Shown here piece after piece: positions 23,535 to 35,810 of a DNA stretch of 64,000 nucleotides (position 1 is its first letter; each line of letters opens with the position of its first letter). The DNA is taken from assembly GCA_014843695.1 (NCBI GenBank), contig CM026393.1, forward strand, positions 7,474,440-7,538,439. Reading direction: 5' to 3'. Origin of the DNA: Archivesica marissinica. Lineage: Eukaryota; Mollusca; Bivalvia; Venerida; Vesicomyidae. The notes below the pieces were generated by a model. That model saw nothing but the letters and a program-made list of their open reading frames with translations, searched no databases and was not told where the DNA came from. The position numbers were made by a program, and so were the translations under genes.

Positions 23535-25125
23535 ATATCAACATTGCTAACATTAACAATCTCATCAATTAAATCACCACAATCTAGTATATCAACATTG
23601 CTAACATTAACAATTAAATCACCACAATCTAGTATATCAACATTGCTAACATTAACAATCTCATCAATTAAATCACCACAATCTAGTATATCAACATTGC
23701 TAACATTAACAATTAAATCACCACAATCTAGTATATCAACATTGCTAACATTAACAATCTCATCAATTAAATCACCACAATCTAGTATATCAACATTGCT
23801 AACATTAACAATTAAATCACCACAATCTAGTATATCAACATTGCTAACATTAACAATTAAATCACCACAATCTAGTATATCAACATTGCTAACATTAACA
23901 ATTAAATCACCACAATCTAGTATATCAACATTGCTAACATTAACAATTAAATCACCACAATCTAGTATATCAACATTGCTAACATTAACAATTAAATCAC
24001 CACAATCTAGTATATCAACATTGCTAACATTAACAATTAAATCACCACAATCTAGTATATCAACATTGCTAACATTAACAATTAAATCACCACAATCTAG
24101 TATATCAACATTGCTAACATTAACAATTAAATCACCACAATCTAGTATATCAACATTGCTAACATTAACAATTAAATCACCACAATCTAGTATATCAACA
24201 TTGCTAACATTAACAATTAAATCACCACAATCTAGTATATCAACATTGCTAACATTAACAATTAAATCACCACAATCTAGTATATCAACATTGCTAACAT
24301 TAACAATTAAATCACCACAATCTAGTATATCAACATTGCTAACATTAACAATTAAATCACCACAATTAGTATATCAACATTGCTAACATTAACAATAATC
24401 ACCACAATCAGTATATCAACATTGCTAACATTAACAATTAAACACCACATCAGTATATCAACATGCTAACATTAACAATTAAATCACCACAATCTAGTAT
24501 ATCAACATTGCTAACATTAACAATTTCATCAATTAAATCACCACAGTATATCAACATTGCTAACATTAACAATCATCAATTAAATCACCACAGTATATCA
24601 ACATTGCTAACATTAACAATTTCATCAATTAAATCACCACAGTATATCAACATTGCTAACATTAACAATTTCATCAATTAAATCACCACAGTATATCAAC
24701 ATTGCTAACATTAACAATTTCATCAATTAAATCACCACAGTATATCAACATTGCTAACATTAACAATTTCATCAATTAAATCACCACAGTATATCAACAT
24801 TGCTAACATTAACAATTTCATCAATTAAATCACCACGGTATATCAACATTGCTAACATTAACAATTTCATCAATTAAATCACCACAGTATATCAACATTG
24901 CTAACATTAACAATTTCATCAATTAAATCACCACGGTATATCAACATTGCTAACATTAACAATTTCATCAATTAAATCACCACAGTATATCAACATTGCT
25001 AACATTAACAATTTCATCAATTAAATCACCACGGTATATCAACATTGCTAACATTAACAATTTCATCAATTAAATCACCACAGTATATCAACATTGCTAA
25101 CATTAACAATTTCATCAATTAAATC
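23535..25125. repeat. 45/49/54-bp AT-rich minisatellite
   Basis: The unit contains ATATCAACATTGCTAACATT and AAATCACCACA. A 45-bp form (with ATCTAGT) dominates to about 24360, alternating at first with a 54-bp form containing CTCATCAAT. From about 24530 a 49-bp form (TTTCATCAATT, no ATCTAGT) takes over. Its left edge is hidden in the gap. Confidence 0.96.
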
Positions 25126-25439
25126 AACATTAAAATCATCAAGTGTAATGAAACAAATACGTTTTCATAAAATTTTAATATCACCATCAAAACAGACCTT
25201 TAAAATGATCATAAAAATCAGCCATGAGTTATTATTATTGTTATGTTCAATCTTTTTTAATTTCATCATTTTACTCCAAAATTGTTAATTTCGTACATTT
25301 ACCCATATAATTTAATATAATACTCTGGCCTTTTGACAGTAGTTCAATATTATTAATAATGGACTGCAAGTACAAAGGTATGACGTCACGATAGCGTTTT
25401 AAACCAGAATCTAAACTTATATCTACACTAATTATATTA
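25126..25439. other. Spacer, no feature seen
   Basis: About 300 bp of unique AT-rich sequence between two arrays; no gene or element recognised. Confidence 0.5.
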
Positions 25440-26222
25440 ATAACAATTTCCTGTGTACAAAGGTGTATGGATCTGGATCAGCCATAACTGTTTACAAAGG
25501 TGAATGGATCAGCCAGAACTGCATACAATGGTGTATGGATCAGCCAGTACTGCATACAATGGTGTATGGATCAGCTAGAACTGTGTACAAAGGTGAATGG
25601 ATCAGCCATAACTGTGTATAAAGGTGTATGGATCAGCTAGAACTGTGTACAAAGGTGTATGGATCAGCCATAGCTGTGTACAAAGGTGTATGGATCAGCT
25701 AGAACTGTGTACAAAGGTGAATGGATCAGCCATAACTGTGTATAAAGGTGAATGGATCAGCCAGAACTGTGTACAAAGGTGTATGGATCAGCCAGAACGG
25801 TGTACAAAGGTGTATGGATCAGCCAGAACTGTGTACAAAGGTGTATGGATCAGCCATAGCTGTGTACAAAGGTGTATGGATAAGCCAGAACTGTGTACAA
25901 AGGTGTATGGATCAGCCAGAACTGTGTACAAAGGTGTATGGATCAGCCATAACTGTGTACAAAGGTGTATGGATCAGCCATAACTGTGTACAAAGGTGTA
26001 TGGATCAGCCAGAACTGTGTACAAAGGTGTATGGATCAGCCATAACTGTGTACAACGGTGTATGGATCAGCCATAACTGTGTACAAAGGTGTATGGATCA
26101 GCCATAACTGTGTACAACGGTGTATGGATCAGCCATAACTGTGTACAACGGTGTATGGATCAGCCAGAACTGTGTACAAAGGTGTATGGATCAGCCAGAA
26201 CTGTGTACAAAGGTGTATGGAT
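25440..26222. repeat. 31-bp minisatellite, ~25 copies
   Basis: The unit is AACTGTGTACAAAGGTGTAT followed by GGATCAGCCA(T/G). Most variation is at one T/G site and in the first copies. Confidence 0.96.
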
Positions 26223-26780
26223 CTATGGACATTGACGTAACATTCTTACATAGAGCTCATGGCATACCTGGACATTGACGTGACATTCTTATATAGAGCT
26301 CATGGCATACCTGGATATTGACGTGACATTCTTATATAGAGCTCATGGCATACCTGGACATTGACGTGACATTCTTATATAGAGCTCATGGCATACCTGG
26401 ACATTGACGTGAAATTCTTATATAGAGCTCATGGCATACCTGGACATTGACGTGACATTCTTACATAGAGCTCATGGCATACCTGGACATTGACGTGACA
26501 TTCTTACATAGAGCTCATGGCATACCTTTGATGTTAACTTTGTGGCGATTCTTATGTAGAGCTCATGGCATACCTGGACATTGACGTGACATTCTTACAT
26601 AGAGCTCATGGCATACCTGGACATTGACGTGACATTCTTACATAGAGCTCATGGCATACCTGGACATTGACGTGACATTATTATATAGAGCTCATGGCAT
26701 ACCTGGACATTGACGTGACATTCTTACATAGAGCTCATGGCATACCTTGATGTTAACTTTGTGGCGATTCTTATGTAGAA
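26223..26780. repeat. 43-bp minisatellite, ~13 copies
   Basis: The unit contains TGGACATTGACGTGACATTC and AGAGCTCATGGCATACC. Two units carry a shared alternative block, GATGTTAACTTTGTGGCGAT, at about 26529 and 26749. Confidence 0.95.
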
Positions 26781-26890
26781 CTAAGTGCAAACAAAAGTTG
26801 TCACAAGTGATCATATCATTCTGCAGGCAGCCTCTAATCTGAAGAGTGCACCCGATTATAAAAGATAGCTAGGTGGGTTGCGCTAGAGAT

Positions 26891-27167
26891 GGATCTATAG
26901 TCCAGTGGTAACACGTTGGACTGGTAATCCAGGGATCAGTTTCGATCCCCCATCTGACCCTAATAAAATTAACAGTCTTTCAGATGGGACATTAAACCGA
27001 GGTCTCGTGTTGGTGCTTTACACCATGCACGTAAAAGAAACAGAGGAGACTGGAATGGGTCTCTGTCTGTATCATTGCACTATCCTCCAAAATCTAAAAT
27101 GACTAATCTCTTCAGGAGGCGTCGCTCATATTGGCAACCGGTAGCGACGATAAATAAACATAAAACA
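26891..27167 (+). mobile_element. SINE-A copy
   Basis: It carries the tRNA-Thr-like head (A box TAGTCCAGTGGTAACACG; B-box region TTTCGATCCCCC), the TTAAACCGAGGTCTCGTGTT body and the CCGGTAGCGACGATAAATAA tail shared with SINE-D. The short ORF across it is chance. Confidence 0.88.
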
Positions 27168-27287
27168 CACTGTTTGACGAGCAGAACTTACTCTAACTAC
27201 ACTATTGTTTAGATACATCACTTCAATCATCTTGGTTCGGATATGTGTTTTCTATATCTTCCTCGATTGCAAGCCATGTTGCCTCTG

Positions 27288-28010
27288 TTTGAGCTGGTCG
27301 ACGGTCATATTGTGTATCGGTGCTGAGAGAAAGTTGTACAGTCTGTAGATTGCTGTATCGACGGTCATATTGTGTATCGGTGCTGAGAGAAAGTTGTACA
27401 GTCTGTAGATTGCTGTATCGACGGTCATATTGTCTATCGGTGCTGAGAGAAAGTTGTACAGTCTGTAGATTGCTGTATCGACGGTCATATTGTGTATCGG
27501 TGCTGAGAGAAAGTTGTACAGTCTGTAGATTGCTGTATCGACGGTCATATTGTCTATCGGTGCTGAGAGAAAGTTGTACAGTCTGTAGATTGCTGTATCG
27601 ACGGTCATATTGTGTATCGGTGCTGAGAGAAAGTTGTACAGTCTGTAGATTGCTGTATCGACGGTCATATTGTCTATCGGTGCTGAGAGAAAGTTGTACA
27701 GTCTGTAGATTGCTGTATCGACGGTCATATTGTGTATCGGTGCTGAGAGAAAGTTGTACAGTCTGTAGATTGCTGTATCGACGGTCATATTGTCTATCGG
27801 TGCTGAGAGAAAGTTGTACAGTCTGTAGATTGCTGTATCGACGGTCATATTGTCTATCGGTGCTGAGAGAAAGTTGTACAGTCTGTAGATTGTTTGAGCT
27901 GGTCGACGGTCATATTGTCTATCGGTGAGAAGTTGCCTCTGTTTGAGCTGGTCGACGGTCATATTGTCTATCGGTGCTGAGAGTTGTATAGTCTGTAGAT
28001 TGCTGTATCG
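27288..28010. repeat. 60-bp minisatellite arranged as 120-bp dimers
   Basis: Units are almost identical over 60 bp (core GGTGCTGAGAGAAAGTTGTA). The main difference is GTGTATCGG versus GTCTATCGG, which alternates for much of the array, giving a 120-bp higher-order unit. Degenerate units with GTTTGAGCTGGTCGACGG flank both ends. Because 60 is divisible by 3 and the unit lacks stops in some frames, ORFs of over 200 codons appear on both strands; I do not regard them as genes. Confidence 0.97.
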
Positions 28011-28110
28011 CTCTCATGTACATAGTCGCTGCATAAACGTCCAAAAAACTTCCATTCCTATAAAATGCAATTTAGGCTGTATGGATATGTTTTACTCAAT
28101 AAAATAGATT

Positions 28111-28372
28111 GGCTGTCCGATTAACGCAGTGGTTAGCATGCTCGCTTCTCACCAATGCAACCCGGGTTTGATCCTCAGACCGGGAAGTATGTGAGGTGGT
28201 AGGCTACTGTGGTCGCCAGATCGGAAAGGTGGGTTTTCTCCGGGTACTCCGGTTTCCTCCCACACGAATGACCACATTTACTCTTTCATCAGCGCCAACG
28301 AGAGTGATTAATATAAGTTGTGGAAACTTGCTTCGTAATCGTTGTAAAATTGTACATTAAGTAAAGTTTAAA
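28111..28372 (+). mobile_element. SINE-B, full copy with GTACTCCGGTTTCC central domain
   Basis: The head has A-box-like GCAGTGGTTAGCATGCTCGC and B-box-like GGGTTTGATCC. The central domain (GGGTTTTCTCCGGGTACTCC then GGTTTCCTCCCAC) resembles the conserved core reported for MetaSINE-type elements; that link is from memory and uncertain. The tail GAGAGTGATTAATATAAGTT is shared with SINE-C. Confidence 0.82.
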
Positions 28373-28398
28373 CCAACAAAGTCATTCATTATTATACT

Positions 28399-28598
28399 TG
28401 TGTACATAAATGTTGCATGGTTATAGTGAATTCATGCACTATGATATGTGTGTAAATAAATGTTGCATGGTTATAGTGAATTCATGCAATATGATATGTG
28501 TGTACATAAATGTTGAATGATTATAGTGAATTCATGCACTATGATATGTGTGTACGTAAATGTTGAATGATTATAGTGAATTCATGCACAAACATTTT
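28399..28598. repeat. 50-bp tandem repeat, 4 copies
   Basis: TGTACATAAATGTTGCATGG-type starts recur at 28401, 28451, 28501 and 28551, each followed by TTATAGTGAATTCATGCA. Confidence 0.95.
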
Positions 28599-28606
28599 AA
28601 TACGAT

Positions 28607-29045
28607 CCTGTATGGGGAAATGTTTAACCCAGTGGTACGGTGCATGGGGAAATGTTTAAACCAGTGGTACGATGCATGGGGAAATGTTTATACCAGTGGT
28701 ACGATGCATGGGGAAATGTTTATACCAGTGGTATGAGGCATGGGGAAATGTTTAAACCAGTGGTACGATGCATGGGGAAATGTTTAAACCAGCGGTACGA
28801 GGCATGGGGAAATGTTTATACCAGTGGTACGATGCATGGGGTAATGTTTATACCAGCGGTACGAGGCATGGGGAAATGTTTATACCAGTGGTACGATGCA
28901 TGGGGAAATGTTTTTATACCAGTGGTACGAGGCATGGGGAAATGTTTATACCAGTGGTACGAGGCATGGGGAAATGTTTATACCAGCGGTACGATGCATG
29001 GGGAAATGTTTAACCCAGTGGTACGATGCATGGGGAAATGTTTTA
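28607..29045. repeat. 32-bp minisatellite, ~13 copies
   Basis: The unit is ACGATGCATGGGGAAATGTT followed by TATACCAGTGGT, with T/A and G/C variants. Met-starting ORFs in it are repeat-derived. Confidence 0.95.
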
Positions 29046-29332
29046 GCGAGAGTTTTACACAGGAAATCTAAATCAGTTAGTTGGTGTATGTTCCGAGTGT
29101 ATAGGGGGTGAGGGAGGCTATATCTTTTTTTAACAGTTTTCTTCCACTTACAACAATCTCAAGCAAATAGAAAATTAATAGCCAATCAACAGTTCCAGTT
29201 TTCAAATGATTTAATATTAACAGTTGAGTTCTATGTACAAACACAGGAATCCGCCAAGTAGCAGATTAGTTTCATAATGAATTATTCACAAGTTAACAAA
29301 TTTATACACACTAGTATGACTGACATGCCCCA
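29046..29332. other. Spacer, no feature seen
   Basis: Unique AT-rich sequence of under 300 bp; no coding or RNA feature recognised. Confidence 0.5.
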
Positions 29333-29460
29333 ACACGAGGCATAACCTCACTGCATCACGAGGAATAGCTTGACTGCAACATGAGGCATAGCCTGCTTGC
29401 AACATGAGGCATATCCTGCTTGCAACATGAGGCATAGCCTGCTTGCAACATGAGGCACTG
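29333..29460. repeat. 23-bp tandem repeat, ~5 copies
   Basis: The core TGCAACATGAGGCATAGCCT repeats with a more diverged first copy. Confidence 0.85.
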
Positions 29461-29553
29461 ATGTTGTACAATGCTGCATACAATTTGAATAACAACAATC
29501 TGTCACAAATTATTACAATACACTTTATTCAGTTTACACTTTATTAACCTCTC

Positions 29554-30233
29554 AGCCCCACCCCAATCATCTCAGCCCCACCCCCATTCATCTCAGCTCC
29601 ACCCCCTATCATCTCAGCCCCACCCCTATCATCTCAGCCCCACCCACAATCATCTCAGCCCCACCCTCAAGTATCTCAGCCCCACCCCTATCATCTCAGC
29701 CCCACCCCTATCATCTCAGCCCCCCATAATCATCTCAGCCCCACCCTCAAGTATCTCAGCCCCACCCCCAATCATCCCAGCCCCACCCCCAATCATCTCA
29801 GCCCCACCCCAATCATCTCAGCCCCACCTCCAATCATATCAGCCCCACCCCCTATCATCTCAGCCCCATCCCCATCATCTCAGCCCCACCCCCAATCATC
29901 TCAGCCCACCCCAATCATCTCAGCCCCACTCATCTCAGCTCCACCCCCTATCATCTCAGCCCCACCCCTATCATCTCAGCCCCCCCACAATCATCTCAGC
30001 CCCACCCTCAAGCATCTCAGCCCCACCCCCAATCATCCCAGCCCCACCCAATCATCTCAGCCCCACCCCAATCATCTCAGCCCCACCTCCAATCATATCA
30101 GCCCCACCCCCAATCATCTCAGCCCCACCCACAATCATCTCAGCCCACCCCCAATCATCCCAGCCCCAACCCCAATCATCTCAGCCCCACCCCCAATCAT
30201 CTCAGCCCCACCCCCAATCATCTCAGCCCCAAC
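29554..30233. repeat. C-rich ~19-22 bp minisatellite
   Basis: The unit is CATCTCAGCCCCACCCC plus CAAT, CTAT or shorter. The minus strand has repeated runs of four or more G and could form G-quadruplexes. Unit length varies by C-run slippage. Confidence 0.95.
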
Positions 30234-30235
30234 AT

Positions 30236-30665
30236 AGATGATTACTTACATAATATATGTAGATCAACAAAACGAGCAACTAACGATGTACCCATAGTAC
30301 ATAATACATGTAGATCAATAGCCTGGGAACAGATGTCGATCTATTTTGCCTGGTCAGTCAAATACATATGTTTTTACACCGAGACCATTAGGGCCGTATT
30401 GAGTTTCTGATAATATCAACTGTCATTTTGCCAGAAGTTAAAATCGACAGACTGGAACACAGGCTAGTAGATCATCAAAACGAGCAACATCTAACGATGT
30501 ACCCATAGTACATAATATATGTAGATCTATCAACAAAACGAGCAACATCTAACGATGTACCCATAGTACATAATATAATTATGTAGATCAACAAAACGAG
30601 CAACAACTAACGATGTACCCATAGTACATAATATATGTAGATCTATCAACAAAACGAGCAACATC
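30236..30665. repeat. ~55-bp tandem repeat split by a MITE
   Basis: Units contain TGTAGATC, AACAAAACGAGCAAC and TAACGATGTACCCATAGTAC. About five copies are present; the hAT-like MITE at 30318-30466 lies inside the second. Confidence 0.85.
30318..30466. mobile_element. hAT-like MITE, 149 bp (family M1)
   Basis: TAGCCTGGGAACAGATGTCG at the left is matched by an inverted copy at the right end (TCGACAGACTGGAACACAGGCTA read in reverse complement). GTAGATCA flanks it at 30310-30317 and 30467-30474, an 8-bp duplication as expected for hAT elements. The flanking tandem unit itself contains this string, which weakens that point. A second copy with a different duplication is at 41018-41697. Confidence 0.8.
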
Positions 30666-30666
30666 A

Positions 30667-32322
30667 GATCAATGGTGCATATAATTTTAATTACGGCCAA
30701 ATTTCAATGATAAAATACAATTTCATAAGAATAAGTGATGTTTAACTTGGGATTTCTGGCACATGTACGGGTAAGACACTGTTTTTGAAATCTCCATATG
30801 CCTACATTCTAACATACTGTCCCCCAAAAATAGTTTGCCACAAAAAGATGTACTTTTCAACAAATTTACATATGAAACACCCATGAAAATGGCATTTTTC
30901 AATAGGGGTGATTTACAACTTAAGTGTTTTTTTAATTTCCCACTAAAGCAGTAAATACACTCTCCCCCAACTCTGAAGGTAATTTGGTGGTTAATGTTAC
31001 ACTGAGACTTACATTTATAATATGCTGTTTATTGTTTACAAACAATTTTGCAAAAATTCTAAAATATTCCAAAATGCAGATGATATGTTGTACTTTAAAT
31101 AAATATTTCGCTATTGTGGACAATACAATACTACACTTTTTCAACCAGATCTGACGCCATTATTTCAATAACAGCATCTGACCAACACTGATTATAATAC
31201 AGAGATGTTAGCCCTTCCAGGATGTGCTAGATATTGACTCAAAACAAATCCATTGAAAATAATCTACAATTGATCTAAAGCACCTTCAACATGCTTCTGC
31301 TTTATTACATTAATTATTGACCCAAATACAGTTCTTGAAAATATATTAATTATTGACCCAAATACGGTTCTTGGAAATATATTAATTATTGACCCAAATA
31401 CGGTTCTTGGAAATATATTAATTATTGACCCAAATACGGTTCTTGGAAATATAGTGGGAATGATTACTTAGTTAATCTGTAGAACAATGGAATACGTTAT
31501 GCAATCTGTGTCGACTTCAAGAAATGAACGCCTCATGTCGATATTTTGCATAGTTATGTTTTGCTATGTGCAATATTAGCAGTTTTATGTTGAGGATGCA
31601 CAATCACCGAACACATGTTTAACCTTCCATTTGTTTTGGTCGCGAAATTGAGTGACACAAATTGTACAAATCATGACCCATATTAAACACAAATCTATAT
31701 ATCATGACCCATATGGACCTCAAATGCAGCAACAAGGGTATATATCACCATAGTAACCATAAACGGTGCTAAAATCTCAGTGTCTGGAGGACAGACCCTG
31801 AAAACTTATTTTAGAACAATTAAATAACAGACCCATAAAATTATGACAGCTATGAACCATGTTAAAGTAACACAAATCAAAAACAAAGATAAAATATGTA
31901 AATATATATGCAAAAACAAACTAATTCCACTATAGAAGCTATGTACACTATACTATGTACACTATAATATTTACACTAAAATAGTTTCAATAATGATTCT
32001 TTTGAACATACCAGACAAGCGTACCCGTAGTTACGAACATGACTACATGTATACACATTGGTAAATCGAGTAGCATATTTCTTACATCAACCTCTATTTA
32101 CATGTGAACATCTATAGACACAATAACAATAATCATCATATTTAAAATATAAACTGAATTAAAATCACAATAAAGATCAAACTTAATGGACTAGTATACT
32201 GTACCACTCGTCCAAATAGTTAGACTTGAAAAATGTGACATCTTACTATCAAGGCATTTAAATAATAGAAATTGTTTTTTTATGATGCAGAGGTCTTATA
32301 TATATGACTAACTGTACCACAT
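30667..32322. other. Mostly unassigned unique sequence
   Basis: AT-rich sequence with no recognised exon. It holds one small array (31311-31452). Short ORFs here have no family signature. Confidence 0.5.
31311..31452. repeat. 36-bp tandem repeat, ~4 copies
   Basis: TTATTGACCCAAATACGGTT followed by CTTGGAAATATATTAA is repeated, the first copy with AGTTCTTGAA. Confidence 0.93.
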
Positions 32323-32625
32323 GGTCCATTAGCATCTTTGCCATTTAGCTTTCCGGAATACTTATATTCATCTTTGCTATTCGGCTTGATGAAATACTTA
32401 AATTTTGTAAAATGTTCGACAGACATTCATCCGCATTCAAGTTATAAACACAGTAGGCTACTGGACTACACCTGTATGATAGCCGGGATATTAGGGTTGT
32501 TTTTTTAACCATTGTATATAAAGTCCTGTACTGCATTTACAACTTGCTTGAATACGGATGTATGCTGAACATTTTACAAAATTTAAGCATTCCAAAAAGC
32601 TAAATGGCAAAGAAGCTAATGGACC
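32323..32625. mobile_element. Long foldback element, ~303 bp
   Basis: GGTCCATTAGC at the left and GCTAATGGACC at the right are inverted ends. The arms continue for about 90 bp with matches such as TTTGCCATTTAGCTTT and ACTTAAATTTTGTAAAATGTTC against their reverse complements near 32560-32610. The left arm has an extra segment of about 35-45 bp that partly repeats the CTTTGC...GGAATACTTA stretch. No clear target-site duplication. Confidence 0.7.
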
Positions 32626-32673
32626 GTTGACCAAGTGTCTGTGTCCTGGTCAAATATGTATGTAACAATGTAT

Positions 32674-32841
32674 GGCTGTTCGATTAGTGCAGTTGTTAGC
32701 GCCCTGCTTCTCACCAATGTAACCCGGGTTCGATCTTCGGGCAGGGAATCATGTGAGATGGTACGGCGCCAACGAGAGTGAATAATCTAAGTTGTTAAAA
32801 CTTGCTTCGCAATCGTTGTAAAATAAATAAAGTTTAGACTT
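32674..32841 (+). mobile_element. SINE-B copy lacking the central domain
   Basis: The head (GGCTGTTCGATTAGTGCAGT and GGGTTCGATC) and tail (CAACGAGAGTGAATAATC, AACTTGCTTCGCAATCGTTG) match SINE-B at 28111, but about 80 bp including the CTCCGGGTACTCC domain is missing. Confidence 0.8.
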
Positions 32842-32899
32842 GATGTGTGTACAATTTGTGACAGGTTTAACAGAAATATTCAAGTGTATTTCATTTGAT

Positions 32900-33236
32900 A
32901 CTAGGGGGGAAAGCCACCAGTTGTTGTGGATATTAGGGGGAAGTCACCAGTTGTTGTGGATACTAGGGGGAAGCCACCAGTTGTTGTGGATACTAGGGGG
33001 TGAAGCCACCAGTTGTTGTGGATATTAGGGGGAAGTCACCAGTTGTTGTGGATACTAGGGGGAAGCCACCAGTTGTTGTGGATACTAGGGGGTGAAGCCA
33101 CCAGTTGTTGTGGATATTAGGGGGAAGTCACCAGCTGTTGTGGATATTAGGGGGGAAGCCACCAGTTGTTGTGGATACTAGGGGAGAAGCCACCAGTTGT
33201 CATGGATACTAAGGGGAGAAGTCACCAGTGTTGGAG
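32900..33236. repeat. ~30-bp minisatellite, ~11 copies
   Basis: The unit is CACCAGTTGTTGTGGATACT followed by AGGGGGGAAGC; G-run length and GAAGTC/GAAGCC vary. Confidence 0.95.
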
Positions 33237-35810
33237 ACCAGACAAATGATGCTGCTGGAGACCAGACGTTGGATGTTGGAGACCAGACGATGGATGTTGG
33301 AGACCAGACGATGGATGTTGGAGACCAGACGAAGGATGTTGGAGACCAGATGAAGGATGTTGGAGACCAGACGTTGGATGTTGGAGACCAGATGATGGAT
33401 GTTGGAGACCAGACGATGGATGTTGGAGACCAGACGTTGGATGTTGGAGACCAGATGATAGATGTTGGAGACCAGACGATGGATGTTGGAGACCAGATGA
33501 AGGATGTTGGAGACCAGACGGTGGATGTTGGAGACCAGACGGTGGATGTTGGAGACCAGACGATGGATGTTGGAGACCAGATGATGGATGTTGGAGACCA
33601 GATGATGGATGTTGGAGACCAGATGATGGATGTTGGAGACCAGACGATGGATGTTGGAGACCAGACGATGGATGTTGGAGACCAGACAAGGGATGTTGGA
33701 GACCAGACGGTGGATGTTGGAGACCAGATGAGGGATGTTGGAGACCAGCTGAGTGTTGGAGACCAGACGATGGATGTTGGAGACCAGACGATGGATGTTG
33801 GAGACCAGACGATGGATGTTGGAGACCAGATGAGGGATGTTGGAGACCAGACAAGGGATGTTGGAGACCAGACGGTGATGTTGGAGACCACACGATGGAT
33901 GTTGGAGACCAGACGATGGATGTTGGAGACCAGACGATGGATGTTGGAGACCAGCGATGGATGTTGATGATGGATGTTGGAGACCAGACGTGGATGTTGG
34001 AGACCAGACGAGGGATGTTTGAGACCATACGATGGATGTTGGAGACCAGACGATGGATGTTGGAGACCAGACGATGGATGTTGGAGACCAGACGATGGAT
34101 GTTGATGATGGATGTTGGAGACCAGATGGTGGATGTTGGAGACCAGACGAGGGATGTTTGAGACCAGACGATGGATGTTGGAGACCAGATGAAGGATGTT
34201 GGAGACCAGACGAGGGATGTTGGAGACCAGACGATGGATGTTGGAGACCAGACGATGGATGTTGGAGACCAGACGATGGATGTTGGAGACCAGACGAAGG
34301 ATGTTGGAGACCAGACGAAGGATGTTGGAGACCAGACGTTGGATGTTGGAGACCAGACTATGGATGTTGGAGACCAGACGTTGGATGTTGGAGACCAGAC
34401 GTTGGATGTTGGAGACCAGACGTTGGATGTTGGAGACCAGACGGTGGATGTTGGAGACCAGATGAAGGATGTTGGAGACCAAATGTTGGATGTTGGAGAC
34501 CAGATGTTGGATGTTGGAGACCAGATGATGGATGTTGGAGACCAGACGTTGGATGTTGGAGACCAGATGATGGATGTTGGAGACCAGACGATGGATGTTG
34601 GAGACCAGACGATGGATGTTGGAGACCAGACGATGGATGTTGATGATGGATGTTGGAGACCAGACGGTGGATGTTGGAGACCAGACGAGGGATGTTTGAG
34701 ACCAGACGATGGATGTTGGAGACCAGATGAAGGATGTTGGAGACCAGACGAGGGATGTTGGAGACCAGACGATGGATGTTGGAGACCAGATGTTGGATGT
34801 TGGAGACCAGATGAGGGATGTTGGAGACCAGACGTTGGATGTTGGAGACCAGATGATGGATGTTGGAGACCAGACGATGGATGTTGGAGACCAGACAAAG
34901 GATGTTGGAGACCAGATGATGGATGTTGGAGACCAGACGAGGGATGTTGGAGACCAGACGATGGATGTTGGATACCAGACGAAGGATGTTGGATACCAGA
35001 CGATGGATGTTGGAGACCAGACGAAGGATGTTGGAGACCAGACGAAGGATGTTGGAGACCAGACGATGGATGTTGGAGACCAGACGTTGGATGTTGGAGA
35101 CCAGACGTTGGATGTTGGAGACCAGATGATGGATGTTGGAGACCAGACAATGGATGTTGGAGACCAGACAAAGGATGTTGGAAACCAGATGATGGATGTT
35201 GGAGACCAGACGAGGGATGTTGGAGACCAGACGATGGATGTTGGATACCAGACGAAGGATGTTGGATACCAGACGATGGATGTTGGAGACCAGACGAAGG
35301 ATGTTGGAGACCAGATGATGGATGTTGGAGACCAGACGAAGGATGTTGGATACCAGACGAAGGATGTTGGATACCAGACGAAGGATGTTGGATACCAGAC
35401 GATGGATGTTGGAGACCAGACGAAGGATGTTGGAGACCAGACAAGGGATGTTGGAGACCAGACGGTGGATGTTGGAGACCAGATGAGGGATGTTGGAGAC
35501 CAGACGAAGGATGTTGGATACCAGACGAAGGATGTTGGATACCAGACGAAGGATGTTGGATACCAGACGAAGGATGTTGGATACTAGACGAAGGATGTTG
35601 GATACCAGACGATGGATGTTGGGTTGGAGACCAGACGATGGATGTTGGAGACCAGATGATGGATGTTGGAGACCAGACGAAGGATGTTGGATACCAGACG
35701 AAGGATGTTGGATACCAGACGATGGATGTTGGGTTGAAGACCAGACGATAGATGTTGGAGACCAGATGAAGGATGTTGGAGACCAGATGAAGGATGTTGG
35801 ATACCAGACG
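33237..35810. repeat. 21-bp minisatellite, ~122 copies
   Basis: The unit is GGAGACCAGACGATGGATGT plus T, with variants at the ACGATGG positions and GGATACC for GGAGACC. Since 21 is divisible by 3, several frames on both strands remain open for hundreds of codons (heptads such as DVGDQTM or HPSSGLQ). Deletions of 1-14 bp (for example at about 33748, 33953 and 34107) shift the frame, which argues against selection for a protein. Confidence 0.97.

Noticed and set aside
22332..24386. 684-codon ORF across the gap
   Set aside because: More than 330 of its codons are N, the rest is microsatellite and minisatellite.
26891..26965. tRNA-Thr-like sequence
   Set aside because: It is the head of a SINE with a conserved body and tail present in several copies, with mismatches in arms; not a functional tRNA gene.
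27252..27962. 236- and 202-codon ORFs in the 60-bp array
   Set aside because: Exact repeats open on both strands; explained by the period.
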